A stretch of 64,000 bases of DNA, from contig NZ_JAUSZN010000001.1 of the NCBI RefSeq assembly GCF_030817595.1, positions 3,731,001 through 3,795,000 of the forward strand, in the 5' to 3' direction. This DNA comes from Neobacillus niacini. GTDB taxonomy: Bacteria > Bacillota > Bacilli > Bacillales > Cytobacillaceae. The translations under genes were made by a program, and so were the position numbers. Below the pieces are notes generated by a model that did not search any database, was not told where the DNA came from, and worked only from the letters and a program-made list of their open reading frames with translations. Positions 1 through 9,314 of the stretch are shown here, one piece after another (position 1 is the first letter of the stretch; each line of letters starts with the position of its first letter).

Positions 1-623
1 TGGCGAATACGGAGACTTTTTAAATAGCTTTCAGCCCGCTCAACCTTTGTCAGCTTTTCCTTTGTAATGTATTCACCGTATGCAATCCTCGAAGATAAAC
101 AGGCGAAGGATGGTTTATCCCATGTGGGCAAATCAAACTGCTGTGAAAGCTCCCTAATTTCCTGTTTAAATAATTTCGCCTCTAGCAGAGGACCTCGTAT
201 CCCCTTTTCCTTAGCTGCTTGCATTCCTGGTCGGTGTTCATTCATATCATCGGCAATAACCCCATAAATCACATTATGGAATCCCTTTTCTTCCATTACC
301 GGAATTAAATGATCGAATAAGCTGCTTTTACAAAAGTAGCAACGATTTTTGTTATTCTCTGCATAACCAGGAATCGCTAATTCAGAGGTTTCAATAACTT
401 GATGCTTAACACCAATTTTTTTTGCAAGTACCCTAGCCTCTTCAAGCTCACTTGAAGGGTAGGTTTCCGAATCTGCTGTGACAGCTAAGACATGATCTTC
501 CCCTAATGTGTCAACAGCCGCTTTAAGTAAAAATGTACTATCTACACCACCTGAAAATGCTACAACGACTGATCCCATGTCACGGAGAATAGACTGTAAT
601 TTATTATATTTCTCAGTTAGCAA
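1..623 (-). CDS. larE: LarE, ATP-dependent sacrificial sulfur transferase (partial, C-terminus beyond left edge)
   Basis: Reverse-strand translation from a TTG start at 623 gives a PP-loop protein with the SGGVDST ATP-pyrophosphatase motif near residue 24, then a GYAENNKNRCYFCK segment and a CLSSRI motif, all typical of LarE. LarE donates sulfur to build the nickel pincer nucleotide cofactor of lactate racemase-type enzymes. GGGGAG lies 7-8 bp upstream of the TTG, and no in-frame ATG has a comparable ribosome site. The gene follows the SDR and LarA-like genes on the same strand with a 77-bp gap, so it probably belongs to their transcript; cofactor genes larB/larC could lie beyond the edge (inference). 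At least 207 codons are present; the C-terminus is cut off. Confidence 0.88.
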   Translation of the reverse strand, partial: MLTEKYNKLQSILRDMGSVVVAFSGGVDSTFLLKAAVDTLGEDHVLAVTADSETYPSSELEEARVLAKKIGVKHQVIETSELAIPGYAENNKNRCYFCKSSLFDHLIPVMEEKGFHNVIYGVIADDMNEHRPGMQAAKEKGIRGPLLEAKLFKQEIRELSQQFDLPTWDKPSFACLSSRIAYGEYITKEKLTKVERAESYLKSLRIR

Positions 624-700
624 GGTCTCATCTCCCCACGTACTTTCTGAATAATCCACTATTTAACATATTAATTGGACATTCACCTTATGTCCAAGAA

Positions 701-1471
701 TTAGATTGTCATCGCTCCAAATCCGCCGTCAACACGAAGTAATGCACCTGTAACAAAACTAGAAGCTTTATCCGACGCAAGGAAAACGGTAGCACCTTGA
801 AGTTCTTCTGCTTCTCCAAAGCGTTTCATTGGAGTATGGCCCATGATGGATTCAATTCTTTCTTTGTCTAAAATTTTACGATTTTGTTCCGCTGGGAAGA
901 ATCCTGGAATAATGGCATTTACACGAATGCCGCTAGTCGCAAATTCACGAGCTAAAAATTGAGTAACACTATTAAGTCCGGCTTTTGAAACAGAATACGT
1001 AAATACTCTTGATAATGGTGTTGTAGAAGAAACAGATGAAATATTAATAATACTACCTTGTCTTTCTTGTTCAATCATGCGCTTTGCAAAGATTTGACAA
1101 GTCATGACAATTCCTTTTAAGTTAATATCCATAATTTTATCGTACTCGTCCATATCTAAATCAAAAAACGGCGTTGGGCTGTTTGTTCCTGGTGCATTCA
1201 ACAAAATATCCCAGCCGCCTGACCATTGTTCAATATCCTTTGCAACTTGGACTAAAGAATCCTTCGAGCTTACGTCTGCTGAGAATGCTTTCGCCTCTCC
1301 GCCATTTTCAACGATTTCCTTAACCACTTTTTCAGCAGTTTCTAAGTTACGGCCAACGATTGCCACTTTAGCACCGTGTTCAGCCAAGCCTTTCGCCATA
1401 GCTGAACCTAATACGCCATTTCCTCCAATTGCAACCGCGGTTTTACCTGTTAAATCAAATAAATTTGTCAT
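701..1471 (-). CDS. SDR oxidoreductase, probable D-mannonate (fructuronate) oxidoreductase
   Basis: A 256-aa classical short-chain dehydrogenase: Rossmann GGNGVLG at residues 17-23, an NAPG motif (replacing NNAG) near 90, ISSVSS near 145, and the catalytic YSVSK near 160. Close SDRs in Firmicute uronate clusters reduce D-fructuronate to D-mannonate, replacing the long-chain UxuB; the uxaC and LarA-like context supports that role, but the substrate is inferred. Start ATG at 1471 follows GGGAGAG. It lies 19 bp downstream of the LarA-like gene and is presumably cotranscribed from the promoter at 2940-2968. It could also be another polyol or 2-keto-acid SDR. Confidence 0.8.
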   Translation of the reverse strand: MTNLFDLTGKTAVAIGGNGVLGSAMAKGLAEHGAKVAIVGRNLETAEKVVKEIVENGGEAKAFSADVSSKDSLVQVAKDIEQWSGGWDILLNAPGTNSPTPFFDLDMDEYDKIMDINLKGIVMTCQIFAKRMIEQERQGSIINISSVSSTTPLSRVFTYSVSKAGLNSVTQFLAREFATSGIRVNAIIPGFFPAEQNRKILDKERIESIMGHTPMKRFGEAEELQGATVFLASDKASSFVTGALLRVDGGFGAMTI

Positions 1472-1490
1472 GTTTCAACTCTCCCTAGTT

Positions 1491-2759
1491 TTAATATAAG
1501 TTTCCTTTTTCATCAAATGGCAGATCATAAAGCTCTGAAACTAGCTCCATATTTGGATGCTGTTTCACATACTCAACTAACGCCTCTGATACTTCAATTT
1601 CACTTAACTCTAATGTATTTTTAATGCGGACCATTTTTACTTTTGTAAAATCTAAAATATTACTTGTTTTAACGGCAGCTTGTATCGCTTCACGATCATT
1701 TGGTAATGTAGTAGCAATTTTTGTAGGTGCTACTACAGTTGAAGTTAACCCGTTCGCATACGTTACCTCTAGGTCCATCCGGTCAACTAAACGCTTTGTT
1801 GTAAAATCTGCTGTTCCGACACCATTGGCATTTCCCTCTGTTTGCGGTGTTAACCCGAGAACGACCATTTTGTTAACATCTGGGCCGCCATGTGCATATG
1901 GAGTAGGATATCGGCCTGTAATATTCGGATCCATTCCATCACCAGAGATATTTTTACCGATTTGATCAATGACAAGAACCTCTAATTGGTCAAAGAAAAG
2001 CTTTGGCAGTAATTCTTTCGCCTTCGCCTGCAAGTCTGCTTCTCTCTCAATAATTTCTTCAGGAGAAAGCACATCAACCACAGCCACTTTATCAAAAGCA
2101 TTTTCAATGGTTGCCACACCAAAAAGAAGTGGTTTCTTCTCCATAATCATTTTTGCCATCGCTGGTACGTTTTCTGCCATATATTTAAAACCCAATTGAT
2201 GACATGCCTCGGCACCTCTTTGCTTACCTAAACCAATACTAATCATCTTCATAATGCCACTTTCAACTGGGCCGCGGAATGCAGTATGCGGTTTAATACG
2301 ATTAATCACGACAATACCATCTGCGTTTGCCGCATATTGATCAACATAAACAGGTAAACCATTTGGAAGTTCTCCGATTTTCACCACTTCCATGGAAGAA
2401 CGAATTTCACAGCCAACGCTTTCTTCTGTTACACCAAGATGTGCTAGCACCTCACGCTGTCCTTCAGCTGTCGCACCGCCATGACTGCCCATACTAGGAA
2501 CAATAAATGGCTTTGCACCAAGGTCTTTTAGAAATTTAACTGTCACTGCAGTTAATTCCACGAGACGATCAAGTCCTCTGCTTCCAACAGCTAAAGCAAT
2601 TTCCATTCCAGGCCGAACCGATGCCTGAATATGCTCCTGTTGCAATTTTTCCATTAACGCGTGTTCTAAATTATCAATTTTCTTATCATCAAATTTCACT
2701 TTTACCTTTGCCATTTTTGGCACTGGTATATCTTTTAATAAGTCCTGCAGAATACCCAT
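1491..2759 (-). CDS. LarA-family nickel-pincer hydroxyacid racemase/epimerase
   Basis: A 422-aa protein of the lactate-racemase family (DUF2088-type N-terminal domain). The residues needed in LarA are visible: H93 in GSHGGAT and H158 in KPHT (the two acid/base histidines), K171 in GIMKM (cofactor anchor) and H187 in ACHQLG (nickel ligand), with the 16-residue K-to-H spacing of LarA kept. Known LarA homologues include racemases of other 2-hydroxyacids and a D-gluconate 2-epimerase. Lying between a mannonate-type SDR and larE, and under the same operator type as uxaC, this member most plausibly interconverts D-mannonate and D-gluconate (inference). Start ATG at 2759 has an upstream AAAGGAGTG. 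First gene of its operon. Confidence 0.85.
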   Translation of the reverse strand: MGILQDLLKDIPVPKMAKVKVKFDDKKIDNLEHALMEKLQQEHIQASVRPGMEIALAVGSRGLDRLVELTAVTVKFLKDLGAKPFIVPSMGSHGGATAEGQREVLAHLGVTEESVGCEIRSSMEVVKIGELPNGLPVYVDQYAANADGIVVINRIKPHTAFRGPVESGIMKMISIGLGKQRGAEACHQLGFKYMAENVPAMAKMIMEKKPLLFGVATIENAFDKVAVVDVLSPEEIIEREADLQAKAKELLPKLFFDQLEVLVIDQIGKNISGDGMDPNITGRYPTPYAHGGPDVNKMVVLGLTPQTEGNANGVGTADFTTKRLVDRMDLEVTYANGLTSTVVAPTKIATTLPNDREAIQAAVKTSNILDFTKVKMVRIKNTLELSEIEVSEALVEYVKQHPNMELVSELYDLPFDEKGNLY

Positions 2760-2843
2760 TTATCTGTTTCACTCCTTTTCTACTTAAGTGTTCCTCAAGG
2801 GATATTATTCCATGTATTTGCTTTATTGGTTTAATAAAAATTG

Positions 2844-2857
2844 TGTAATCCCTTACA
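2844..2857 (-). promoter_or_regulatory. cre-like 14-bp palindrome, LarA-like operon
   Basis: TGTAATCCCTTACA on the plus strand, perfectly dyad in its outer five bases. It sits between promoter/operator and start codon, as do related motifs before the other four island operons. It departs from the CcpA cre consensus only in having CC instead of the central CG. Confidence 0.45.
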
Positions 2858-2906
2858 AAAGGAATTAAAAAATGATTTGTTTGGAAAATAATTTTAAAAT
2901 AGTAAT

Positions 2907-2931
2907 TTAATTTGTTTACCAAACAAACTAA
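2907..2931. promoter_or_regulatory. xylO-like ROK operator (full 25-bp type)
   Basis: A 25-bp palindrome whose core is TTTGTTTACCAAACAAA (2911-2927), extended by TTAA/CTAA arms. It closely resembles the xylO operator bound by XylR, a ROK repressor. It begins 9 bp downstream of the -10 of the LarA-like promoter and lies 99 bp upstream of the divergent ROK gene, so it could control both. Confidence 0.75.
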
Positions 2932-2939
2932 TTACCTGT

Positions 2940-2968
2940 ATAATATCATTATGGATTGTTTACGTCAA
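2940..2968 (-). promoter_or_regulatory. Promoter of the LarA-like/SDR/larE operon
   Basis: On the minus strand TTGACG (2963-2968), a 17-bp spacer ending ATGA (extended -10) and TATTAT (2940-2945). Same layout as the promoters of uxaC and the three symporters. Confidence 0.75.
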
Positions 2969-3029
2969 TAAATATTCAAACCAAATTATATATCTTTTTC
3001 ACCTAGAAATTTAAAAGGAAGTGATTAAT

Positions 3030-4190
3030 ATGCTCACGGGGGATGCTTCATATATTAAAAAGATAAATCGGTCCATCATTATTAGTAAAATAATTGAACA
3101 TGGGATGATATCCCGAGCAGATTTAGCGAAGATTACCGGACTAAACAAAGCTACCATTTCTGTGCAGGCAGCGGAATTATTAGCAGAAGAGTTAATTCTA
3201 GAAACCCATCAAGAACATAAAAATCTAGGGCGAAGACCTATTATGTTATCGATTAACCAGCAAGCAGGATATTCTTTAGGAATAGACTTAGATAAGAGAG
3301 TCATAACATTCATCTTATCTGATTTGAGTGGCACAACAGTGGATACACAGTCGATTGAAATAGAAGCATCTGATTACACCCTAATTGTAAAACTATTGGC
3401 GGAACAGATAACACATTATAAAAAAAGAAGCTCTCACGCACCCTATGGATTAATTGGAGCAGTAATTGGAATACATGGTATCGTCAATAATGACGAAAGT
3501 ATCTATTTTGTCCCATATCATCGTTGGCATAATAAAAATTTAAAGGCAGATTTACAAAATGAAACCGGTATCAATATCTATATAGAAAATAACGCTAACC
3601 TGTGTTCATTTGCTGAAATCGTCTATAAACATGCTCAGAGTGAAAACTTATTATCTGTTAGTTTGTATTCAGGAATCGGACTTGGAATTATGGTAAATAG
3701 CAAGTTACTTAAAGGCTGCGATGGTTATGCCGGTGAAATTGGCCATATGATCATTGTCCCTGATGGTCTTCCCTGCAGATGTGGAAATTTAGGCTGTTGG
3801 GAACAATACGCTTCGGAATCGAGCTTTATAAAGCAATTATCAAAAAGACATAATAAAGAAAATGTCACCTATGATGAAATTAATCATTGGTTTGTAAAAA
3901 AAGATCCTGTTACGAGTGAGTTAATGAAGGATTATATAAAGTTTTTATCTTATGGACTTAACAATATTATTAACCTTTATAATCCAGAAATTTTAGTGAT
4001 TAATAGTGAATTGCTCCGGTTGTATCCGGATGCATTAGAAGAAATTAAGGCACATCTAACCTCTACCGTGGGGCAATATCGAAAACTACAGATTTCCGAA
4101 TTTGGAAAAAATGCTTGTAGTATGGGTGCTTGCGCCTTAGCCATTAAGAACTTTTTAGATGTAAAAGAGTTAAGTTTGGATTTTAAATAA
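3030..4190 (+). CDS. ROK-family transcriptional repressor (XylR/NagC type), paralogue 1
   Basis: A 386-aa repressor: N-terminal winged helix-turn-helix (residues ~10-65; ISRADLAKITGLNKATIS), then an ROK sugar-kinase-like domain with GIGLGI and the zinc motif CRCGNLGCWEQ. A GTG at 3021 would add three residues, but AAGGAAGTG positions the ATG at 3030, which also aligns with the start of the paralogue at 14677. Divergent from the LarA-like operon with a 25-bp xylO-like operator between. The effector is probably a hexuronate or aldonate (inference from target genes). Confidence 0.85.
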   Translation: MLTGDASYIKKINRSIIISKIIEHGMISRADLAKITGLNKATISVQAAELLAEELILETHQEHKNLGRRPIMLSINQQAGYSLGIDLDKRVITFILSDLSGTTVDTQSIEIEASDYTLIVKLLAEQITHYKKRSSHAPYGLIGAVIGIHGIVNNDESIYFVPYHRWHNKNLKADLQNETGINIYIENNANLCSFAEIVYKHAQSENLLSVSLYSGIGLGIMVNSKLLKGCDGYAGEIGHMIIVPDGLPCRCGNLGCWEQYASESSFIKQLSKRHNKENVTYDEINHWFVKKDPVTSELMKDYIKFLSYGLNNIINLYNPEILVINSELLRLYPDALEEIKAHLTSTVGQYRKLQISEFGKNACSMGACALAIKNFLDVKELSLDFK

Positions 4191-4270
4191 AGTCACAAAA
4201 AATGCAGAAACCGGTGAATGAATTGAGATAAATACAGATGGAACCTCTTGATTCACAAGAAACAATCATA

Positions 4271-4310
4271 ACCAATTCACGGGAATAAAATGTGAATTGG
4301 TTTTTTTATG
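4271..4310 (+). terminator. Rho-independent terminator of ROK gene 1
   Basis: ACCAATTCAC pairs with GTGAATTGGT across a 10-11-nt loop and is followed by a T run, 80 bp after the stop codon. Confidence 0.85.
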
Positions 4311-4337
4311 TAAAAAAACCCCAGCATACGCCAGGGT
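4311..4337 (-). terminator. Terminator of GPH symporter 1
   Basis: On the minus strand ACCCTGG pairs with CTGGGGT (two G-U pairs) and is followed by seven T, 18 bp after the symporter stop codon. Confidence 0.75.
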
Positions 4338-4354
4338 CCCAAATTTATACTCTT

Positions 4355-5821
4355 TTAAATTGCAACATTATTGTCTGTTTTCCCTTTTGCTTTCATGTCA
4401 GAAATACCGGATTGAATTTTTTCCATTTCTTTATGATCTAGTTTATAAAATTTCATTGCTGTGATGGATACCAACAAACATAGCGCTGGTAAACCGAAGG
4501 CTAGTATTAAGGTAACAACAAACAATGGTGTTGTTAATGCTTCCCCAACCTCTGGGAATTTTTCTTTGTAACCAATGAAACCAACTACTACACCTACGAT
4601 TGTTGGAGCTAAAGATGAAACGAGTTGATCAATGAATGAGAAAATCGTGCCCATCATACCTGGTACATAACGACCTGATTTATGTGTTTCATAGTCCGAA
4701 ACATCGGCAATCATAGGAACAACAAGCGTTGTTGGAATACTAGCAAATCCAATTGCTAATGAATATAAGGCTAAGAATAATATAGTAGAAATTCCAATAC
4801 TAGATAGTGAAACCGATGCAGGATCAATTAATAAGAATAGAGCAATTAATGCGACGTAAGAAAGCATTCCGATCCATGCTGAAGTAACATAGGATTTCTT
4901 TAAACCTGTCTTTCTTGCAATTCCAACTACTAAGAAGGTAATCAATAATGTTGGTACTAGTGTAATAAGACCAATTTTTCCGCTTAATGCGTAATCTCCT
5001 AGCAAAATACCAAACAACATCACTCCGACTACAGAATAACGACCGATACTCGTTGCTAGTTTATCAAAAGACGCTGAAAGAGAAAGCAATTGTAATTGTT
5101 TGTTTCCTTTAATAACTCCCCAGTATTCACGAAGAGTCGTTTGAGTTCCTTCTTCTGCTAATCCATAGTATTCTTTCTTATCTTTTGACCAAATACCTAC
5201 AATTGCTAGTACCGCAAATACTCCAGATAGAAGAAGTCCATAGCCATTTAATTCCGTAAACAAACCAAGATTAAACCCGCCGTGCTTTGCTGCTAGAACA
5301 GCAGAAACCCAAATTTGTCCGCCAGTGAAAAGTGCAGCATTATAGACTCCGTCAAAAATTGCATATAATGGGCGCTGCTTTGGATTATTTGTTAAAACCG
5401 TTTGTGCAGCCTTCGTCACACTCGTTTGTAATGAATAACCAATTTTATTTACGATTAACATCGCTGTAAAGAATAAAAATTGCGCACCCTCTGGTAAATG
5501 ATGTGTTACATTATAGATTATTAGGATTGTACCTGCTGAAATGATATTACCGATAACGATCAAAGGCGTAAACTTACCAAATTTCCCTTCTGTTTTATCG
5601 ATGATATAGCCAATCGCCGGATCAATGATACCATCAAATAACCGTGCCGCCATTAATAGCGAGCTTACCACCATAACCGCTAGTCCAGCTATCCCAGTTG
5701 CATAATAAGTAACAAAACCTAATACAAATAAATGAAGATTTGATGAGGTATTATTTAAAGTAAACAAACCTATTTGCCATAATTTTGCTGTGTTATACTG
5801 ATCCACTTTTACATTTGACAT
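4355..5821 (-). CDS. GPH-family (MFS_2) sugar:cation symporter 1
   Basis: A 488-aa membrane protein with about 12 hydrophobic segments and the glycoside-pentoside-hexuronide signature RLFDGIIDPAIGYIIDKTEG around residues 60-80. GPH carriers import glucuronides, xylosides and other glycosides with Na+ or H+. Start ATG at 5821 follows AAGGGGG. Single-gene unit with its own promoter, operator and terminator. It is clearly divergent from the two tandem GPH carriers at 16-19 kb and probably differs in substrate. The island context suggests a uronide or oligouronide, but the substrate is not readable from sequence. Confidence 0.85.
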   Translation of the reverse strand: MSNVKVDQYNTAKLWQIGLFTLNNTSSNLHLFVLGFVTYYATGIAGLAVMVVSSLLMAARLFDGIIDPAIGYIIDKTEGKFGKFTPLIVIGNIISAGTILIIYNVTHHLPEGAQFLFFTAMLIVNKIGYSLQTSVTKAAQTVLTNNPKQRPLYAIFDGVYNAALFTGGQIWVSAVLAAKHGGFNLGLFTELNGYGLLLSGVFAVLAIVGIWSKDKKEYYGLAEEGTQTTLREYWGVIKGNKQLQLLSLSASFDKLATSIGRYSVVGVMLFGILLGDYALSGKIGLITLVPTLLITFLVVGIARKTGLKKSYVTSAWIGMLSYVALIALFLLIDPASVSLSSIGISTILFLALYSLAIGFASIPTTLVVPMIADVSDYETHKSGRYVPGMMGTIFSFIDQLVSSLAPTIVGVVVGFIGYKEKFPEVGEALTTPLFVVTLILAFGLPALCLLVSITAMKFYKLDHKEMEKIQSGISDMKAKGKTDNNVAI

Positions 5822-5954
5822 GGTTTCGCCCCCTTGTAGTTAACCGCTTTCATTATTCCTAATATTAAAAAAACTCTCTAGCCAATTATCCCCTCTGCAC
5901 CAACAAACCATGCTCGTGTAAAAACAATACCCCTTTATTTGCCACTCCCCTCTA

Positions 5955-5968
5955 TGAAACCCCTTACA
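5955..5968 (-). promoter_or_regulatory. cre-like motif, symporter 1
   Basis: TGAAACCCCTTACA on the plus strand, the same variant cre-like word found before the other island operons, 52 bp downstream of the operator relative to transcription. Confidence 0.4.
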
Positions 5969-6019
5969 TTCACAGATAAAAAAATATAAATTGCTATAAA
6001 CTATTATTCTATTTTTTAA

Positions 6020-6077
6020 TTAGTTTAATGAACTAATTATTTAAACTAAGAATATCATCTCAATTCTCTATAGTCAA
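6020..6077 (-). promoter_or_regulatory. Promoter and ROK operator of symporter 1
   Basis: Minus-strand TTGACT (6072-6077), 17-bp spacer ending ATGA, TATTCT (6049-6054), then the 17-bp palindrome TTAGTTTAATGAACTAA (6020-6036). The rest of the 392-bp gap between 5821 and 6214 holds the cre-like motif and the terminator at 6161-6192; no further gene is visible. Confidence 0.7.
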
Positions 6078-6160
6078 TAGTTTTTTAATTTTCTAAAGAT
6101 TTCGTTGATAGAATACTTTTTTCCTTGAGGAATACTTAATGGGCCAGTATTTCCCAAGAG

Positions 6161-6196
6161 AAAAAAGGCAGCGAAAACCCGCTGCCTTTTTTCTTT
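6161..6196 (-). terminator. Terminator of the AraC/TIM-barrel/Gfo-Idh operon
   Basis: AAAAAAGGCAGCG pairs with CGCTGCCTTTTTT around a 6-nt loop, 20 bp beyond the last stop codon. It can act on both strands. Confidence 0.85.
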
Positions 6197-6213
6197 TTAT
6201 TTATTTCAATATA

Positions 6214-7077
6214 TTAAAACCAGTCAGCATAGCCTAGTTCTCTTAAATGGTTAGCAGAGTCTCTTAGACAATCGAATGGATCGCGTCCATATAAATCATC
6301 CTGCTCTACTAAGAAGTACTGCGAGCCGCTTTCTAGACCAGCTTCAATAATCGCTTTAAGGTCCAGGCTGCCTGCACCTAATTCGGCAAATTGTACTACA
6401 TTGTTGAAGGCCTGGAAGAATTTACCCGGCTCAAATCCGCCCTCTAGTACACTTACATCAAATTGGCCGATTCTATAGTCTTTCAAGTGAATTAAAGCAA
6501 TACGGCCTGCATAGTTCTTTAAGACTTCAACAGGATTTAGACCGCCGCGGTGAATCCAGTGGACATCCATTTCAAAACCAATTTTAGAAGTATTGTTCTT
6601 GATAATATCTAATAGGTATTCGCCATCATACTTTTGGAATTCAATATGGTGGTTATGGTAATACAGTTCAATGCCATGCTCAGCTAACCTTTGCGCAACG
6701 TCATCACACTTTTGTACGAACTCCATAATTTTGTCTTTATGTCCAATTGTGGTAAATGGCAGCATACCGATACGCAGGAAGTTACAGTTTAATGTCTTAC
6801 AATCGCTTACAATTTTATCGAAATCGTTCGCTAAAGTCTCACCCGGCATACCTGGTATCATTGGCTCTAAAGCGGCTGAAAGGGCAGCAATTTTAATATC
6901 AAAGTCTTCACTTGCTCTTTTTAACTCTGCCACATTTTCAGCTGTCATTGGAATTTGAGATACTTCCACTGCACCATAACCAAGCTCTCTTACTTGTCTT
7001 AAAGTCTCATAAACACCAAGTTCTTCTACTTTGCCTTTTAGCATCATCATTTGAACGCCGATTTTACCTTTTTTCAT
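6214..7077 (-). CDS. Sugar phosphate isomerase/epimerase-like TIM barrel (1)
   Basis: A 287-aa xylose-isomerase-like TIM barrel (AP-endonuclease-2 superfamily), with metal-site motifs YYHNHHIEF near 155-163, EMDVHWIHRGG near 180 and IHLKD near 205. Family members act as isomerases, epimerases, or lyases and hydratases of 3-keto-glycosides. Start ATG at 7077 follows GGAGGGG, two bases after the upstream Gfo/Idh gene. Last gene of the AraC-led operon. Substrate unknown; with two Gfo/Idh partners, 3-keto-sugar beta-elimination or hydration is a reasonable hypothesis. Confidence 0.8.
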   Translation of the reverse strand: MKKGKIGVQMMMLKGKVEELGVYETLRQVRELGYGAVEVSQIPMTAENVAELKRASEDFDIKIAALSAALEPMIPGMPGETLANDFDKIVSDCKTLNCNFLRIGMLPFTTIGHKDKIMEFVQKCDDVAQRLAEHGIELYYHNHHIEFQKYDGEYLLDIIKNNTSKIGFEMDVHWIHRGGLNPVEVLKNYAGRIALIHLKDYRIGQFDVSVLEGGFEPGKFFQAFNNVVQFAELGAGSLDLKAIIEAGLESGSQYFLVEQDDLYGRDPFDCLRDSANHLRELGYADWF

Positions 7078-7079
7078 GT

Positions 7080-8084
7080 TTACCCCTCCATATTTATGGT
7101 TTGTTTTTTCTCTGAAGAAAGTCGGATCGCATCAATCATTTGTATCGATACAAGCGCATCCTTTGCATGCACATAATCGTGAGTTCCATGTAATATACAG
7201 CTATAGAATTGATTAATCGTTTTTGCATGGCTGGCACCGTAATAGAATTTTGATCCAGGCAGCTTCGCGTCTTCTACCAATTCTTCCTTTTTCCCCACTT
7301 CATTTACTCTTGAAAGAATGCTGTCTTTAATAATGAATTTACCTTTTTCAAGATAAACCTCGAGCTCTACACTGGAGTTCTCAGGATTGGAATTCGTTGA
7401 AAAAAATAATCCTCTTGCACCGTTTTGGAAGTTGATATGTGCGGAAGCAGTGTCTTCCACTTCAATGCCATAGTCTAATAATTGGTCTACGGAACCTCTT
7501 ATTGATTCCATTTTTCCGCCTACAAGTTGCATTAAATCTAGGGTATGAAGGGATTGATTAATCATGGAACCTCCACCGGCATACTCCATTTTTCCACGCC
7601 AAGGTTTCACATCATAATAAGCCTTTGGCCGATACCAAGCTACCAAACCTTTTACCCCTGTGACCTTGCCATATTCGCCGCTTTTGACAATTTCCATCAG
7701 CTTTTCAAACGACTCATTATAACGATTTTGTAAACAGACACCGAGTTTAACATCCCTGTGTTCTTCCTCTAGTTTTGCAAGTGCCTGTCCCTCACTAGTG
7801 TTCAGACCAAGCGGCTTTTCTTGAAAAACATTAACTCCCTTTTCTATACAGGTTTTCGTTACAGGATAGTGTAGATAGTGCGGCAGACAATTATGGACAA
7901 CATCAAGGTTTTCTTTTTCAAGCATTTCGTGATAATCAGTATAAAAGTTTGCCCCAGGTACAGTATCTTTTAATGATTCATCAAGATCACATACTGCTAC
8001 TAACTCAGCATTTGGGTTAGCTTGTATAGCTGGAATATGAATTCTAGAAATATCTCCAAGACCTATTACTGCTACTTTTAGCAT
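7080..8084 (-). CDS. Gfo/Idh/MocA-family oxidoreductase (1)
   Basis: A 334-aa NAD(P)-dependent sugar dehydrogenase: N-terminal Rossmann VIGLGDISRIH, the EKPLG motif with catalytic lysine near residue 95, and a C-terminal alpha/beta domain with LHTLDLMQ supplying the active-site His-Asp. Start ATG at 8084 follows AAAGGGGAT. It is separated by 67 bp from the upstream Gfo/Idh and abuts the next TIM barrel. With the neighbouring enzyme it would form an oxidation/reduction pair around a keto-sugar intermediate (inference from the operon). Confidence 0.82.
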   Translation of the reverse strand: MLKVAVIGLGDISRIHIPAIQANPNAELVAVCDLDESLKDTVPGANFYTDYHEMLEKENLDVVHNCLPHYLHYPVTKTCIEKGVNVFQEKPLGLNTSEGQALAKLEEEHRDVKLGVCLQNRYNESFEKLMEIVKSGEYGKVTGVKGLVAWYRPKAYYDVKPWRGKMEYAGGGSMINQSLHTLDLMQLVGGKMESIRGSVDQLLDYGIEVEDTASAHINFQNGARGLFFSTNSNPENSSVELEVYLEKGKFIIKDSILSRVNEVGKKEELVEDAKLPGSKFYYGASHAKTINQFYSCILHGTHDYVHAKDALVSIQMIDAIRLSSEKKQTINMEG

Positions 8085-8151
8085 CAGCTTATCCCCTTTT
8101 TTGAAACGAACTCAAAGCTGCATTAGCGATGAGTTCGTTTAATATGATTAA

Positions 8152-9312
8152 TTACTTTCTTACCGGATATTTTCCTTCTTCAGCAATTCGTTTATTTAAT
8201 TCTTCTAAGAATAAATCTTCATCAAATGGTACTTCAATTTCCTTGCCTAACCAGCTTGATAAGTGCATAGCATTTGCAAGTCTAACACCATTAATACCGT
8301 CACTTCCAGGAGCTAATAATGGAGTACCTTCCACAATCGCAGAAGCAAAGTCTTCTAATACTGCAATGTGTTGTTCTCCCCAAACATTACCAAAATCCAG
8401 CACTTCCTCAGTAAAAATATCACCAGCACCGCCGCCCATAAACAACTTCATAACATCTGACATATCCATGGAATCGCTCATTTCTCTCTCAGATTGTTTC
8501 AAGCGCTTGATGGTAACTTTCTTACTATCGTCTACAACGATTTTTCCTTTATCACCATGGATTTCTAAACGGTCTGTCCCCATTACATCGTGTGTCTTCG
8601 TTACAAATACACCCGTAGCACCATTTCCATAGTCAAATACGGCTGTTACATCGTCTTCAACCACGATATCTCTTTGGTAGCCATAGTTTAATTTTGCATA
8701 AACCTTTTTCGGCATGCCGCAAATCCATTGAAGCAAGTCAATTTGGTGTGGTGCTTGGTTTACAAGGACACCGCCGCCTTCTCCGCCCCAAGTTGCTCTC
8801 CATTCACTTTGATTGTAGTAACCTTGAGGTCTCCACCATGTAGTAATAATCCAGTTGGTACTGCGAATGCTGCCAATCTCACCGTTATCAATAATTTCTT
8901 TAACTTTTTTATAAAGCGGATTTGTACGCTGGTTAAAGAAGATTGCAAACTTAAGTTCAGGTTTTGACGCCGCAAAGTCATTTAACTCTTTCACTTGTTT
9001 TGTATAAACACCAGCTGGTTTTTCCACTAGTGCATGAATGTCTCTTTTAAGTGCTTCGATTCCCATTTCAGGGTGGAGATAATGCGGTACAGTTGTAACG
9101 ACTGCATCAACATGACCACTTTCAAGCATATCGATATAATTATCGTAGAAAGGAATACCAGGATACTTCTCTTCTGCTACTTGTTTTTTAGCAGGATCAT
9201 TATCACAGATTGCACCAATCACCATATTTTTAACTTTGCCTTCAGAAATGAAATTAGCGTACATACCACCTTCTGCACCTAAACCAATAATCCCTAATCT
9301 TACATCAGCCAT
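8152..9312 (-). CDS. Gfo/Idh/MocA-family oxidoreductase (2)
   Basis: A 386-aa sugar dehydrogenase with Rossmann GIIGLGAEGGMYAN, EKPAG near residue 93 and APHQIDLLQW near 180 (active-site His/Asp). It is longer than its neighbour by a C-terminal extension, a size class shared with levoglucosan and scyllo-inositol dehydrogenases. Start ATG at 9312 lies two bases from the preceding TIM-barrel stop, with GAGGGAA upstream. Sequence identity to paralogue 1 is low, so the two probably catalyse different steps. Confidence 0.82.
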   Translation of the reverse strand: MADVRLGIIGLGAEGGMYANFISEGKVKNMVIGAICDNDPAKKQVAEEKYPGIPFYDNYIDMLESGHVDAVVTTVPHYLHPEMGIEALKRDIHALVEKPAGVYTKQVKELNDFAASKPELKFAIFFNQRTNPLYKKVKEIIDNGEIGSIRSTNWIITTWWRPQGYYNQSEWRATWGGEGGGVLVNQAPHQIDLLQWICGMPKKVYAKLNYGYQRDIVVEDDVTAVFDYGNGATGVFVTKTHDVMGTDRLEIHGDKGKIVVDDSKKVTIKRLKQSEREMSDSMDMSDVMKLFMGGGAGDIFTEEVLDFGNVWGEQHIAVLEDFASAIVEGTPLLAPGSDGINGVRLANAMHLSSWLGKEIEVPFDEDLFLEELNKRIAEEGKYPVRK

Positions 9313-9314
9313 AA